Assembly (NCBI RefSeq): GCF_002021925.1
Contig: NZ_CP012546.1
Coordinates: forward strand, 1,718,666 to 1,782,665
Direction: 5' to 3'
DNA: 64,000 nt
Origin: Campylobacter pinnipediorum subsp. pinnipediorum
GTDB taxonomy: Bacteria; Campylobacterota; Campylobacteria; Campylobacterales; Campylobacteraceae
A program made the translations under genes and the position numbers. Within the stretch, counting starts at the first letter, position 1, and each line of letters opens with the position of its first letter. Of the stretch, positions 1 to 9,884 are shown piece after piece. Under the pieces are notes generated by a model that was given only the letters and a program-made list of their open reading frames with translations, did not search any database and was not told the origin of the DNA.

Positions 1-181
1 GCCACCAAATACCCCAGATGATTAAAAATATCCAACCTATAAATATCCAAGCAAAAGCACTTCCGACAAAAAATAGTCCCATCATAAAAAAGCCACTTAT
101 AAACCTTCCAAGATAGAGCCTATGGGCACCAAGCCAACCCACAAAAAACCAAAGAGCATAAGCTATATAAGGGTTATTCAT
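1..181 (-). CDS. TM2-domain membrane protein (3' part beyond the edge)
   Basis: The visible N-terminal 60 residues start MNNPYIAYALWFFVGWLGAH and continue through RLYLGRF, the GxxGxHRxYLG type of motif of TM2-domain proteins, with two hydrophobic segments. The ATG lies at 181 and overlaps the lspA stop codon by eight bases, so the gene is translationally close to lspA and glmM. The protein runs off the left edge and its C-terminus is unknown. TM2 proteins are small inner-membrane proteins of mostly unknown role; no function is assigned. Confidence 0.75.
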   Translation of the reverse strand, partial: MNNPYIAYALWFFVGWLGAHRLYLGRFISGFFMMGLFFVGSAFAWIFIGWIFLIIWGIWW

Positions 182-626
182 CTTTTTCCTTTTTAATGAA
201 GTTTTTTATAATAATCAAAAACACAGATATGTTTATCATCACATCAGCGAAGTTAAATATCGCAAACTCAAACCACTTATGCCAAAATACATAATCAACC
301 ACTGCACCATAAGTAAACCTATCTAGTATGTTTGATATCCCAGAGCCAAAAATCATCGCAAAGTTTATTAGGTTTGATTTTAGGAGTTTTTTTTCATACA
401 AAAGATAGCCAAATAGCGCAAAAATAAGTGCAATTTGCACAAATTTCAAGTTTTGGGCCAAAAATGCAAACATAGAAAAAGCGACACCGGTATTGTAAGC
501 AAGGACAAGCGAGATATACTCGCCGTTAAGCTGATAGTTTGTGCTTACAAAAAAGTATTTTATAGCTTGGTCTATAACCAAGATAACAACAAAAACCGAT
601 AAAAAAGTATAAATTTGTCTTTTCAA
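174..626 (-). CDS. lspA: Lipoprotein signal peptidase (signal peptidase II)
   Basis: LspA cleaves the signal peptide of diacylglyceryl-modified prolipoproteins in the inner membrane. The 150-residue protein has the expected four membrane segments. The family motifs are present: NTGVAFS near residue 45, SNILDR at 98-103, VVDY with catalytic Asp111, and FNFAD with the second catalytic aspartate at 128. Translation appears to start at TTG 626, only a few bases after the glmM stop, so lspA is probably coupled to glmM. Several substrates of this pathway lie in the window (LptE, CmeA- and CmeC-like lipoproteins), as does Lnt, the last enzyme of lipoprotein maturation. Confidence 0.95.
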   Translation of the reverse strand: MKRQIYTFLSVFVVILVIDQAIKYFFVSTNYQLNGEYISLVLAYNTGVAFSMFAFLAQNLKFVQIALIFALFGYLLYEKKLLKSNLINFAMIFGSGISNILDRFTYGAVVDYVFWHKWFEFAIFNFADVMINISVFLIIIKNFIKKEKDE

Positions 627-629
627 AGC

Positions 630-1970
630 TTATCTATTTAGAGCTTTTTTGAAAAATGCTTTAACTTCTTGCATTTTATTATCTATCAAGGCTTCGTTTT
701 TGCCTTCAAGCAAAAGCCTGATGACATTTTCTGTCCCAGAATACCTAAAAAGTGTCCTTATAGACTGTGCTTGAAGCTCTTGTTCTAGCTCTTTAAGCCC
801 GTCAATCTCTTCAAGTGGTTTTTTATCCGTAACTTGAAGGTTGCATAAAATTTGCGGATATGGCTTTAGCTCGCTAAAAATTTTACTTACTTTCTTACCT
901 TTTTTAAGTATCATAGCAACAACTTGCATAGCAGTCACCAAGCCATCGCCAGTCTTTGCATAATCATTAAAAATAACATGTCCGCTTTGCTCGCCTCCAA
1001 AGTTTATGCCATTTTCTTTCATCATCTCAAGCACATATTTATCGCCTACATTTGAACGAAGTAGCTTTATATCATTCGCTTTGAGATAGTCCTCCAAAGC
1101 CTGATTACTCATTATCGTTGCTACAAGTGCATTGCCTTTTAATGCTCCTTGCTGTGATAAAAACATGCTCAAAACACCAAGCAAAGCATCTCCATGAACT
1201 ATATCGCCAAGCTCATCAACAACAACCAATCTATCAGCATCGCCATCAAAAGCAAAGCCTATATCAGCTCTAAGTCTTTGCACCTCACTAGCAAGGTACT
1301 CAGGGTGCAATGCACCGCAGTTTTGATTGATATTGATTCCATTTGGCTCATCGTTTAGCACAACTACATCTGCTCCAAGTTCGCTAAATACAGTCGGGGC
1401 TACCTTATAAGCCGCACCATTTGCCACATCTAGGACTATCCTCATATTTTTTAATGTTAGCTCTTTTGGAAATGAGTTTTTTATCTGAACGATGTATCGC
1501 CCTATCACATCATCTATCCTTTTGTTTGCACCGATTTGTGCCATAGTCTTTTGTGCATTTAGTATCATCTCATCATCAAAATATATATCTTCTATCTGTT
1601 TTTCTATATCTTTTGCAAGTTTATCACCGTTGCTATCAAAAAATTTTATGCCATTATCATAGTAAGGATTGTGACTAGCGCTTATCATTATGCCAGCATC
1701 ACATCTCATATCTTCTGTCAAAAATGCAACCGCAGGGGTTGGCATAGGGCCTATCTGAAGGACATTGTACCCAACCGCTGTAAGTCCAGCGACTATGGCT
1801 GTTTCTATCATATAGCCACTTTTTCTAGTGTCTTTTCCGACTAATATCGTATTTGTATTTGAATGATCTCTAAAGTAAATTCCAGCTGCCATTGCGAGTT
1901 TCATAGCCGTTTGAGCTGATAGCTTTTCTCCGGCTTTTCCCCTGACACCATCTGTTCCAAAAAGTTTCAT
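630..1970 (-). CDS. glmM: Phosphoglucosamine mutase
   Basis: GlmM interconverts glucosamine-6-phosphate and glucosamine-1-phosphate on the way to UDP-GlcNAc, the precursor of peptidoglycan and lipid A. The 446-residue length is normal. The active-site loop SASHNP has the phosphoserine at about Ser99, the metal-binding loop DGDADR is at 242-247, the sugar loop GGEQSGH follows, and the C-terminal phosphate-binding motif RYSGTEN is present. It is the first gene of glmM-lspA-TM2; the glmM/lspA pairing is also known in C. jejuni. Upstream of its ATG lie about 380 gene-free bases separating it from the adhesin gene. Confidence 0.97.
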   Translation of the reverse strand: MKLFGTDGVRGKAGEKLSAQTAMKLAMAAGIYFRDHSNTNTILVGKDTRKSGYMIETAIVAGLTAVGYNVLQIGPMPTPAVAFLTEDMRCDAGIMISASHNPYYDNGIKFFDSNGDKLAKDIEKQIEDIYFDDEMILNAQKTMAQIGANKRIDDVIGRYIVQIKNSFPKELTLKNMRIVLDVANGAAYKVAPTVFSELGADVVVLNDEPNGININQNCGALHPEYLASEVQRLRADIGFAFDGDADRLVVVDELGDIVHGDALLGVLSMFLSQQGALKGNALVATIMSNQALEDYLKANDIKLLRSNVGDKYVLEMMKENGINFGGEQSGHVIFNDYAKTGDGLVTAMQVVAMILKKGKKVSKIFSELKPYPQILCNLQVTDKKPLEEIDGLKELEQELQAQSIRTLFRYSGTENVIRLLLEGKNEALIDNKMQEVKAFFKKALNR

Positions 1971-2258
1971 AATAAATCCTAAAGATTATAAATTTGGTAT
2001 AGATTTTACCAAAAAAATGATAAAAATAGGTATTTGTTGTTTGTAAATTTAAGATTTTGAGTGGTAATTGGATATGAATTTGGCTACTGCAATATAGTTG
2101 TAAGTTATAGTTGTCTTTATAAAACATCCTAGCAAAAATTTATTTTAGTAATAAAAAGCTTTCATAATAAGACTTGGTTAACCTATATCTTTAATATAAG
2201 TAGATAAGCATATCGTTGTTAAATGTAATAAAAAGAGTGTTGATTTTATATTTATAAG

Positions 2259-2293
2259 ATACGACAAACAAAGATAGTCTATGCTTGTCGTAT
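2259..2293. repeat. 9-bp inverted repeat downstream of adhesin gene
   Basis: ATACGACAA at 2259-2267 pairs perfectly with TTGTCGTAT at 2285-2293 around a 17-base loop. It lies just beyond the stronger hairpin that follows the adhesin stop codon, so it may be a second, back-up terminator or a transcript-stabilising structure. Confidence 0.45.
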
Positions 2294-2297
2294 AAAT

Positions 2298-2329
2298 TTT
2301 CTTGTTCGAGAAAGACCCCGAACAAGAAA
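2298..2329 (-). terminator. Probable intrinsic terminator of the adhesin gene
   Basis: TTTCTTGTTCG at 2298-2308 pairs without mismatch with CGAACAAGAAA at 2319-2329 around a 10-base loop. It starts about 20 bases after the adhesin stop codon. In the minus-strand transcript the stem is followed by a U-rich but not pure U stretch. Confidence 0.75.
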
Positions 2330-2351
2330 GATAGAAGTTATACTACCCTGA

Positions 2352-5300
2352 TTAATGTTTGTTTACAAACTCATCTGCAGAATTAACTTCTTGTAATGGC
2401 TGAACATTGTCAACACCACCAACATCAGTGTCTGAGTGTGGTGTTGTAATTGTTTTTTGAGTTTTACTAGACAATAAATTCTCAACTTTTTGCTCAGAAC
2501 TAAGCTCAGAAGCTGGGCTTATCTCAGAAACTTCTGTTTTAATGTCTTGAGCTTCTTTAGTTTCAGGCAATACTGTATCTAAAGAATTTTTATCATCATC
2601 TAAACCTACATCAACAAGATTAACCTTATCAATGCTTGGCTTGATAGGCTCATCATTGTTTTTAATGCTATCAAGTTTTGACAAATCAACACTACCATCA
2701 TCTACATTGATAAGTAATGTATTTGTAGCCGCAAAAGACTTAACATCTGTTTTTTGTTCTGAGATTATATCCTCTAGTAATTCGCTATCTATTTGTTCAT
2801 AGTCATTTTCAGAACCATAAGATGAAGCCATTCTTGGTTGAGGATGAGAAACAACACTAGAAGCATGTCCTTCCGAAGTAGCATCGTAAACATAAGAATT
2901 TGTATCGGCATCATAATGAACACCTTCAGGAACTTTAAAGTCATTGTTGTATACTTTTATATCAAGCCCTGTATGCTCTTCTCCCAATGGAACATGGGTT
3001 TTATCTGGTGCAATAAAGCCTACTTTAATTGGAGCAGTAGACTTACTTCCAGACTGTGCAATTATAACTTCTATTTTATGCGGCTCTATGTTATCAAAAT
3101 GAACATTAAATTCATTATGTAATTTACCTTGCCAATTAAATATATTAAATCCATACTTACCATTAGATGAGAAACGTGAAACCACTTGACCATCTATCTT
3201 AACTACCGCAAGACCGTTAGTTTGACCAAAGTCCATAAACATTTTAGCATCATGACCGGCAGTAAGGAAAGTGCCACTATACTTAAATATAGTATCTTTA
3301 CCATATTCTTTTGTATGATGTTCATGTGATTCAAAATTCTTAATGTGGCTTTGTCCTTTTAAACCATTAATTAAATCTTCATGATAATTCCTATTATTTC
3401 CATGATTTGCTTCCAGTTTATCTATAGTAAATGAAGCATTTGACTTGATACCAACCTTTTCTGGATCACTTAAATAATACTCAGCATTTGATATGTATTT
3501 TTCATCTGATACATCGCCGCCTTTCCAAGCTATTTTATTCCTACTTCCATCTTTATTTGGCTCAAACACATGATTTGCGTGACCACTTGAAATACTACTT
3601 TGATACAAATAAGCTTCACCAGAAAGTCCCTTATATTTACTATCAATAGATATTTCTTTATATACAGAACCATTATCATTTTGATCATCATCTATGCTTT
3701 GAGAAACACCCTCTTTACCACCATTTTCTTTTTCGGTTAGAGATGTAACTTTGCCATCTGTCTCTTTTTCTGCAGACTGCTCTTCTTTGTTATTTTCAGA
3801 ATCTATTATATGTTTAATTTGATCCCAATTTGCATTTTTAAGATTTACATCTTCAAAATTTCCACCTTTGATCTCAATAACTTTTGCATTGATAATAAAA
3901 TCTTTAGCATTAGCTTCTTGATGGATATCTGAAAGTTTAACTTTTACTATTCCTTCGCCTTTTTCATCAAGCACAACTTCTTTTTTTACACCATTATTTA
4001 GTTCGATAACAGCTGTTGCTGGATACTTATCTTGCGGAGGAACTGAAGTTTTAACGGTAAGTATAACATCTCCGCCATCTTCTTTAATGATCTCTTTTGT
4101 GATGTTGGCATCTTTGTCTATAGTGATAGTATTTACTTTTATTTCGTTGATTAGATAATCATCGCCTTTGTTAGGAGCTGAGAATACAACTTTATCAAAG
4201 AAAGTATTATTATTTTTACCTTCTGGTCTTAATATCCTTGTCTCATCAACTCGGTCATTGCTATTTTCTCCTGTAATAGTTTGCTCTCCAACTAATTCAT
4301 CACCTCTATAAAACTCAATTTTTGCACTTTCTTGTGAATTTTTCCAAGCAAATTTAGCTTGAATACTATCAGCTTGATTATCTTTTAATGTTAGTATAAT
4401 TTTTTCACTGCCTGTATCGGCTAAATATCCAAGTTCTTTACTGTCTGCACCGCCATCGGAATCAGTTTTATCATAATATCTAGAAGTATCTCCTTCTACA
4501 CCAAATCCATCGTGTTCTGTATTTTTTACAGTAGAAATACTAGCTGATTCTCCATATGGACCTTCGGCGGTTAGTGTTATACCTTCTACTTTTTTGTCTG
4601 TTACTGTATCCACTGTTATACTTGTTGATTTTGTTATGATGCCATCTAAAGTAACATTCACTGCATCAGAATCATCATCTAATGTATCTCTAACATTAGT
4701 GTCAGTAGGAGTGGCTTTCACTTCTATTTTTACACTTTCAAACGGATGACCTTCAACTTTAGTAATATTGCCATTAAAAGTTTTATGATTTTCCATATCT
4801 TTGATTTTACCTATACCACTAGCACCATCTATACGAACTTCTTGCGTAGTTCCGTTTACATCAACTGTAACTACAGTGGTATCATTATGTGGAGGATTAG
4901 AAGTTGTAACAACCCATTCTACATCTTCTGAATGATTTTCTATCAAATCTTTGATAGTTTCATTATCTATAACTTTTTCTTTATAAACTATTTTGTGAAT
5001 CAAATAATCATCATTTTCATTTGGTGCTGTAAATTCAGCCTTTTTAAACTCATATCCAGGAGCAAATGTATATGATTTATCATTATTATCTGTACCTCCA
5101 GATATATTTAGCTCAGCATGAGTTTTATTTCCATTTATATCATAGTATTGAACCGTGGTTGAATGGTTGTCATCTATACCGTTTTCACCACCAGATATTG
5201 TAGCACTTCCTTTCTCTTTACCTTCGGCATCTTTAAATATAATTTTAGCGGTCTCAGATGAGCCATTTCTCCATGCAAATGAAACGTCTAGACTGAATGT

Positions 5301-8300
5301 TGATTTAGGAAATGTAAATTCTAAAGATTCACCGTGTTGCAACTCTCTTATATCTCCACTAAAGTCACTTTTTTTGACACCATTTTCACCATCCACACCA
5401 AATCCGTCGCGTTGGTAATCATTATATGTAGAAATTTCTGCATTATATCCATTGGCGCTTATAGCCTTAACAGTAACACCATCTGACGTTTTTTTCCCAA
5501 TATTTTCTATTGTTATCTCAGATGATTTTACCAACGCTATAGAAACAGTTGTAGGATCATCATCATCTACTATTGTAGTGATAGGTCTATCTTTTGTTAT
5601 TATAATTTTACTTCTATTATCTGATGTTACAGCTACATTAGAAATACCCACATTTATGTTGCTGTCATGATATGGATTATCGCTTCTTGGAGAAGCAACA
5701 TTTACAGTAGCTTCTGTTTTACCAGCTTCTATAACAACTGCTCTAGTCATAGTTTTACCATCATTTGTTACAAATTGAACATCTACTGTTGTTTTAGTAT
5801 CTACTGATCTAGACAAAGTAAATGTATAAGGAATTTGATCTCCTTCCACTTCTGTTTCTGGAGCAGTTATAGTTAATGTAACTCCTGTATCAACATTGCC
5901 TGAAATTTTAGCAGTTGTTGTATTATGAGCTTCATCTGTAGCAGTTGCTATAACAGTATAGCCACCATCAGCCAAAGGATTTTCTGGAGCTACTGAGAAA
6001 TGACCATCTTTGACAGTAGCTTTGATAGTTTGAGAATTATTATCACTATCTACTATTACTACATTAACTTTTGAATCATTAGGTAGATTTGTAACACCTT
6101 TAATTGTAGGTGTATTATTATGTATATCATCAGATGTGTTTAATGTTAACTCTGGTGGTGTTAAGTCAACTGTTATTGTATCAACATCACTATCAGCTGA
6201 AATTCTTGTGCCGTCAGAAGATTTAATATAAGCTTTGACTTTCATAACACCCTCTTTAACAACAGGTAATAAAGCTTCAAATGTTTTATGCTCACCAATT
6301 CCTTGATTGTTATAGCCAATTGTGTAATACCCTGTTCGAGAAGTGCCATTATCATAATCTATAGTTACAAAAACTTTATCTCCAGCAACAACACCATCGG
6401 GAACCGTTATGTTTGCTTTTGTATTTTCAGAATTACCATCATTTTTATTTTCGTTTTCTGTTTTATTTAAGATATTATCTTCACCATCATTTATAAAATT
6501 AATTTTTGGAGCCGATACTATTCTGTTTGCTACTATATTTGTAGCTTCAAATTTATCACCTTCGATACTTACTATATTGGCATCAAATGTTTTAAGGTCT
6601 GTTTTGCCTTTTATCTTGCCTATACCACTATATTCATCTATATGAACTTTTTGTATCTCCCCATTTACATTAACATTTACCACAGTAGTATTGTTATGTG
6701 GGGGGTTTGATGTTGTAACAACTAATTCTAAATGCTCTTCGTTTTGTGAATTTTCTACTTTTGATGAGCTATTTAATAAAGTTTCAATATTTTCACTTGT
6801 TATATCAACTTTTTCCTTGTAGACTATTTTATTAATTAAATAATCATCACCTTCTTCTGGTGCTGTAAATTTAATTTTACTAAACTCATATCCAGGCGTA
6901 AATGCATATAGAGGATCAACACTATCGCTGCCACCAGGAATATCCTTAAGAACAGTTATTGGTTCACCAGATGCATCAAAATATTGAATATTAGCTAAAC
7001 TGTGAGCTGAGTCTGACTGACCACCAGATATAAGAGCACTTCCTAATTTAGTGCCATTATCATCATAAAATTCAACTTTTGCATGCTCTTGACCAGCTCT
7101 CCAAGATAATGCAACATCTAAACTAAATACTGGTTTTTTAAATCCAAATTCTAAAGACTCACCTTTTTGTAATTCATCTGGATGACCAGTTGAACCATCA
7201 CTATTAGGATTTGTTATATCACCTTTTACGCCAAAACCTTCAGGATCTATATGATGAGATATACCTTTCCCTAAACCATTTTCATTTGTAATATCTACGC
7301 CTTGTTCATTTTTAGCTATAACTGTTACTAGGCCATTATTATTATTAATGTTGCCTGATGTAATTGTAGATACTTTTATTAATCCAAGAGATATATCTGT
7401 AACATCGTGATCGTCTTTTATATTTGTTGTTACTTTTCCAAGAATTACTTTAATATTGCTATCTTTAACACTAGCATTACTTATAACCACATTAGTTTGT
7501 GACTCTTTGTATACATCATCAGGTCTAAATAAGTTTGTATCTAAATCAATTTTAACACTTGTTTTACCTTTTGGTATAGTAATTTCTACGCTTTGTGTTT
7601 CTCCACGACCATTATTAAAGTTAACAATTAATGTTTTATCTTCACTTAAAGGCTTATTGAGAGTTGCTGTATATGTTGCATTATTTCCTTCCGTTATCTC
7701 ATCTTTGTCAACTACTATATTAATAACTGGATTAGCTATATGCGTAGAATCATCACTTATATTTCCTGCCTTATCAGTAGCAACAACTGACACATCGGTA
7801 TCATTTTTTATATCTTCGGGGTTAATAGTAGCCTTGCCCGTATTAGGATCAACATGAACTTTTGAATCATTGCTTGTCCAATTTCCATCGCTATCTTTGC
7901 TTATTGTTGCAGTTACTGGAGTATTACTATCTGCTGGGGTATATGTTATAACGGCTTCTTGGGCATCACCTGCTTTATCTGTATCTATGTCGATATTTAT
8001 AGTGCCATTTTCATTTTCTGTTACTTTTGGTGATAATGGTGTTGTATCAACATCAACTTGGTCCACTCCTTCTTTTGATTTATTTCCTGCATTGTCAATT
8101 ACAGTTGCTGTTACTTTTATAGGAGTATTATTCGTTGGAACTTTATCTGAAGGAATAAGAAATTCAATGTCTTTTTCTCCATTTTTGACAATTATAGGAA
8201 AATCTTCGCCATTAATTTTAATATTTACTTTTTCGCCTTCTGCCAAAGGTTTATCTAGTGTAACTTTTACCTTAACACCATTATTAGCTTCATTGATATT

Positions 8301-9800
8301 GATAATATTATTACTATCTAGAATTTCTACTGTTGGTGTATTTGGAGCTGTTGTGTCAACTATTACATTATCAGTTCCTGTTGCACTTTCATTTCCTGCC
8401 AGATCAACTACTTTAGCTGAAACAGTTGTTTTTACTCCTTCTGGGAAATCTGATTTTGGATATTCTTTTGTATAACCTTTATTGATTATATCTTCTGTGA
8501 CAGGAATTTTATCTACTGAACCGTTTGGGTTAGTAATAACTAGTGTGTCTCCAACTTCTGTATTAGCTGGTATATCGATTTTAACAGTAATGGTATCAGT
8601 TAATTCTTTAGCGTTTATAAAGCCATCATTATTTACATCTCCTGTAATAGTTACTACTGGAGCGCCACTGTTATTATCACTACCATTTATTTGACCATCT
8701 TTGTTACTATCACCTGGGATTACTGTGTCAACACCATAGGCTTTAGTAGCTGTTATTTCGCCTTTATTTCCAGCTTCATCAGTAGCAATAACCTTACCAT
8801 CAATTATTTTATCACTTTCATTTGCCAATTTTTCACCTGGAATAGAAACAACAAAGTTACCATCTCTATCTACAGTAGTTTCATATGGTGTATTATCTAC
8901 TGTTATAATTACCTTATCACCTTCTTTGAATTCTCCTGTTACTTTACCAGTAACTTTAATATTTTCGCTTGCTTCTTTTGCATTTAATACATTGTCTGCA
9001 GTAATATCATCTATAATTAATTTTGTAGTGTTACCATTTAGAGCTGTACCATCAGTTATATCCGTAGTATCTTCACCTTTATTACCAGCTCCATCAGTAG
9101 CTGTTGCAGTAACCTTATCACCTGTTTTAGTTTTTGTTGGATCAACAGGAACTGACCACTTACCATCACTGTCTGAAACTGTAGGTATTTTAGTTCCATC
9201 TACTAATGCTACAACAACTTTAGTATTTGGTTCTGTTATACCTGTGATTGTATTATGATTGTTGCTAATGGAATTTATGGTTACAACAGGAGGAGTATTG
9301 TCAGTATTAGTGCTTCTTCCGCCATCTACGCCATTGATAGTATTTAAAGCTGCAACTGTAGCAATGTTTTCTAAATCTCCATAATCAGCATAAACATTTG
9401 ACTCATGTCCACCTTGTGCAAAAACACTATCATTAAGCTGGCCTGTTCCTTCCCCACCGTTTCCAGCAGCACTGTCGCCACCAGCAGCAGTCTCTTCTAG
9501 TTGAGTTAAATCAGCACCACTTAAAATTGCTTGTTGTAAAGAATTAGCATCAGCAATGGCATCATCTCCAAAACTTTGAACCTGAGTAACACTATTATCA
9601 AAGCTAAGCGTGTCATTGCCTAGTAATGTTATATCCTTATCATCATTTGTAGATATAGTAACTTTGCTTGATTCGCCTATCGTTTTGATAACTTCACCCA
9701 AAACTACTTCATCGCCTACTTGGACAACCCTTTCTTTTCCAGTCGCATCAATTGCGACAACATTTCCTACTAACTGTATTATAATACCTGATGTTGCCAT
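2352..9800 (-). CDS. Giant LapA-type (type I-secreted) repeat adhesin with retention module
   Basis: This 2482-residue surface protein lacks a Sec signal peptide. Residues 1-70 match the retention module of LapA-family adhesins (pattern GNVVAIDATGKERVVQVGD), followed by ETAAGGDSAAG with TAAG at 104-107, the type of site cut by LapG proteases. Next come Ig-like repeats with typical VDTTAPNTP-like joins, two EF-hand-like loops (about 361-372 and 388-399) and Calx-beta-like segments. Three related ~280-residue modules lie at about 804-1092, 1418-1694 and 1717-1985. A PA14-like region spans about 2055-2265 and an acidic C-terminus contains IDKVNLVD, as in type I secretion signals. The start is ATG 9800, because a clear GGAG precedes it; a longer upstream frame has no such site. 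No RTX nonapeptide block is obvious. Secretion route and c-di-GMP control are inferred from the family; no exporter or LapG is in the window. Confidence 0.85.
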   Translation of the reverse strand: MATSGIIIQLVGNVVAIDATGKERVVQVGDEVVLGEVIKTIGESSKVTISTNDDKDITLLGNDTLSFDNSVTQVQSFGDDAIADANSLQQAILSGADLTQLEETAAGGDSAAGNGGEGTGQLNDSVFAQGGHESNVYADYGDLENIATVAALNTINGVDGGRSTNTDNTPPVVTINSISNNHNTITGITEPNTKVVVALVDGTKIPTVSDSDGKWSVPVDPTKTKTGDKVTATATDGAGNKGEDTTDITDGTALNGNTTKLIIDDITADNVLNAKEASENIKVTGKVTGEFKEGDKVIITVDNTPYETTVDRDGNFVVSIPGEKLANESDKIIDGKVIATDEAGNKGEITATKAYGVDTVIPGDSNKDGQINGSDNNSGAPVVTITGDVNNDGFINAKELTDTITVKIDIPANTEVGDTLVITNPNGSVDKIPVTEDIINKGYTKEYPKSDFPEGVKTTVSAKVVDLAGNESATGTDNVIVDTTAPNTPTVEILDSNNIININEANNGVKVKVTLDKPLAEGEKVNIKINGEDFPIIVKNGEKDIEFLIPSDKVPTNNTPIKVTATVIDNAGNKSKEGVDQVDVDTTPLSPKVTENENGTINIDIDTDKAGDAQEAVITYTPADSNTPVTATISKDSDGNWTSNDSKVHVDPNTGKATINPEDIKNDTDVSVVATDKAGNISDDSTHIANPVINIVVDKDEITEGNNATYTATLNKPLSEDKTLIVNFNNGRGETQSVEITIPKGKTSVKIDLDTNLFRPDDVYKESQTNVVISNASVKDSNIKVILGKVTTNIKDDHDVTDISLGLIKVSTITSGNINNNNGLVTVIAKNEQGVDITNENGLGKGISHHIDPEGFGVKGDITNPNSDGSTGHPDELQKGESLEFGFKKPVFSLDVALSWRAGQEHAKVEFYDDNGTKLGSALISGGQSDSAHSLANIQYFDASGEPITVLKDIPGGSDSVDPLYAFTPGYEFSKIKFTAPEEGDDYLINKIVYKEKVDITSENIETLLNSSSKVENSQNEEHLELVVTTSNPPHNNTTVVNVNVNGEIQKVHIDEYSGIGKIKGKTDLKTFDANIVSIEGDKFEATNIVANRIVSAPKINFINDGEDNILNKTENENKNDGNSENTKANITVPDGVVAGDKVFVTIDYDNGTSRTGYYTIGYNNQGIGEHKTFEALLPVVKEGVMKVKAYIKSSDGTRISADSDVDTITVDLTPPELTLNTSDDIHNNTPTIKGVTNLPNDSKVNVVIVDSDNNSQTIKATVKDGHFSVAPENPLADGGYTVIATATDEAHNTTTAKISGNVDTGVTLTITAPETEVEGDQIPYTFTLSRSVDTKTTVDVQFVTNDGKTMTRAVVIEAGKTEATVNVASPRSDNPYHDSNINVGISNVAVTSDNRSKIIITKDRPITTIVDDDDPTTVSIALVKSSEITIENIGKKTSDGVTVKAISANGYNAEISTYNDYQRDGFGVDGENGVKKSDFSGDIRELQHGESLEFTFPKSTFSLDVSFAWRNGSSETAKIIFKDAEGKEKGSATISGGENGIDDNHSTTVQYYDINGNKTHAELNISGGTDNNDKSYTFAPGYEFKKAEFTAPNENDDYLIHKIVYKEKVIDNETIKDLIENHSEDVEWVVTTSNPPHNDTTVVTVDVNGTTQEVRIDGASGIGKIKDMENHKTFNGNITKVEGHPFESVKIEVKATPTDTNVRDTLDDDSDAVNVTLDGIITKSTSITVDTVTDKKVEGITLTAEGPYGESASISTVKNTEHDGFGVEGDTSRYYDKTDSDGGADSKELGYLADTGSEKIILTLKDNQADSIQAKFAWKNSQESAKIEFYRGDELVGEQTITGENSNDRVDETRILRPEGKNNNTFFDKVVFSAPNKGDDYLINEIKVNTITIDKDANITKEIIKEDGGDVILTVKTSVPPQDKYPATAVIELNNGVKKEVVLDEKGEGIVKVKLSDIHQEANAKDFIINAKVIEIKGGNFEDVNLKNANWDQIKHIIDSENNKEEQSAEKETDGKVTSLTEKENGGKEGVSQSIDDDQNDNGSVYKEISIDSKYKGLSGEAYLYQSSISSGHANHVFEPNKDGSRNKIAWKGGDVSDEKYISNAEYYLSDPEKVGIKSNASFTIDKLEANHGNNRNYHEDLINGLKGQSHIKNFESHEHHTKEYGKDTIFKYSGTFLTAGHDAKMFMDFGQTNGLAVVKIDGQVVSRFSSNGKYGFNIFNWQGKLHNEFNVHFDNIEPHKIEVIIAQSGSKSTAPIKVGFIAPDKTHVPLGEEHTGLDIKVYNNDFKVPEGVHYDADTNSYVYDATSEGHASSVVSHPQPRMASSYGSENDYEQIDSELLEDIISEQKTDVKSFAATNTLLINVDDGSVDLSKLDSIKNNDEPIKPSIDKVNLVDVGLDDDKNSLDTVLPETKEAQDIKTEVSEISPASELSSEQKVENLLSSKTQKTITTPHSDTDVGGVDNVQPLQEVNSADEFVNKH

Positions 9801-9884
9801 GTAGTATCTCCTTTTCAATTCTATGTTTAGAATACTATTAAAAAACAAATGATACTATTGTACCGAAGTACAATAGCCAAAATT
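9801..9884 (-). promoter_or_regulatory. Leader between EAL gene and adhesin gene with RBS
   Basis: This 84-base spacer holds a TTCG-loop hairpin next to the EAL stop codon, then a T-rich stretch, then AAAGGAG a few bases before the adhesin ATG. A TAGTAT-like element between hairpin and RBS could be a weak -10 box, but this is uncertain. The arrangement would let the adhesin be transcribed or stabilised separately from the upstream operon. Confidence 0.4.
9855..9876 (-). terminator. Intercistronic hairpin with UUCG tetraloop
   Basis: On the minus strand CTATTGTAC and GTACAATAG form a perfect 9-bp stem closed by TTCG, giving the extra-stable C(UUCG)G tetraloop. A run of six T follows about ten bases later. 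It sits between the EAL-domain gene and the adhesin gene and may be a partial terminator, an RNA-processing site or a 3' end stabiliser. Confidence 0.65.

Larger units (their letters stand above)
1971..2351. other. Gene-free AT-rich spacer between adhesin end and glmM start
   Basis: No convincing reading frame with a ribosome-binding site was found in this 381-base stretch. It carries two inverted repeats just after the adhesin stop codon (listed separately) and must contain the minus-strand glmM promoter near its left end. The rest is featureless AT-rich sequence. Confidence 0.6.

Noticed and set aside
1870..2127. Minus-strand frame of 85 codons upstream of glmM
   Set aside because: It overlaps the glmM start in another frame, has no RBS and its C-terminal part is only out-of-frame glmM sequence.
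2838..9804. Many plus-strand open frames opposite the adhesin gene
   Set aside because: They are low-complexity Ser/Thr/Val/Phe-rich mirrors of the repeat-coding strand, without ribosome-binding sites or recognisable domains.
9801..9848. Adhesin start 16 codons further upstream
   Set aside because: The extra residues (MFFNSILNIELKRRYY) overlap the ribosome-binding site of ATG 9800 and do not fit the retention-module N-terminus.
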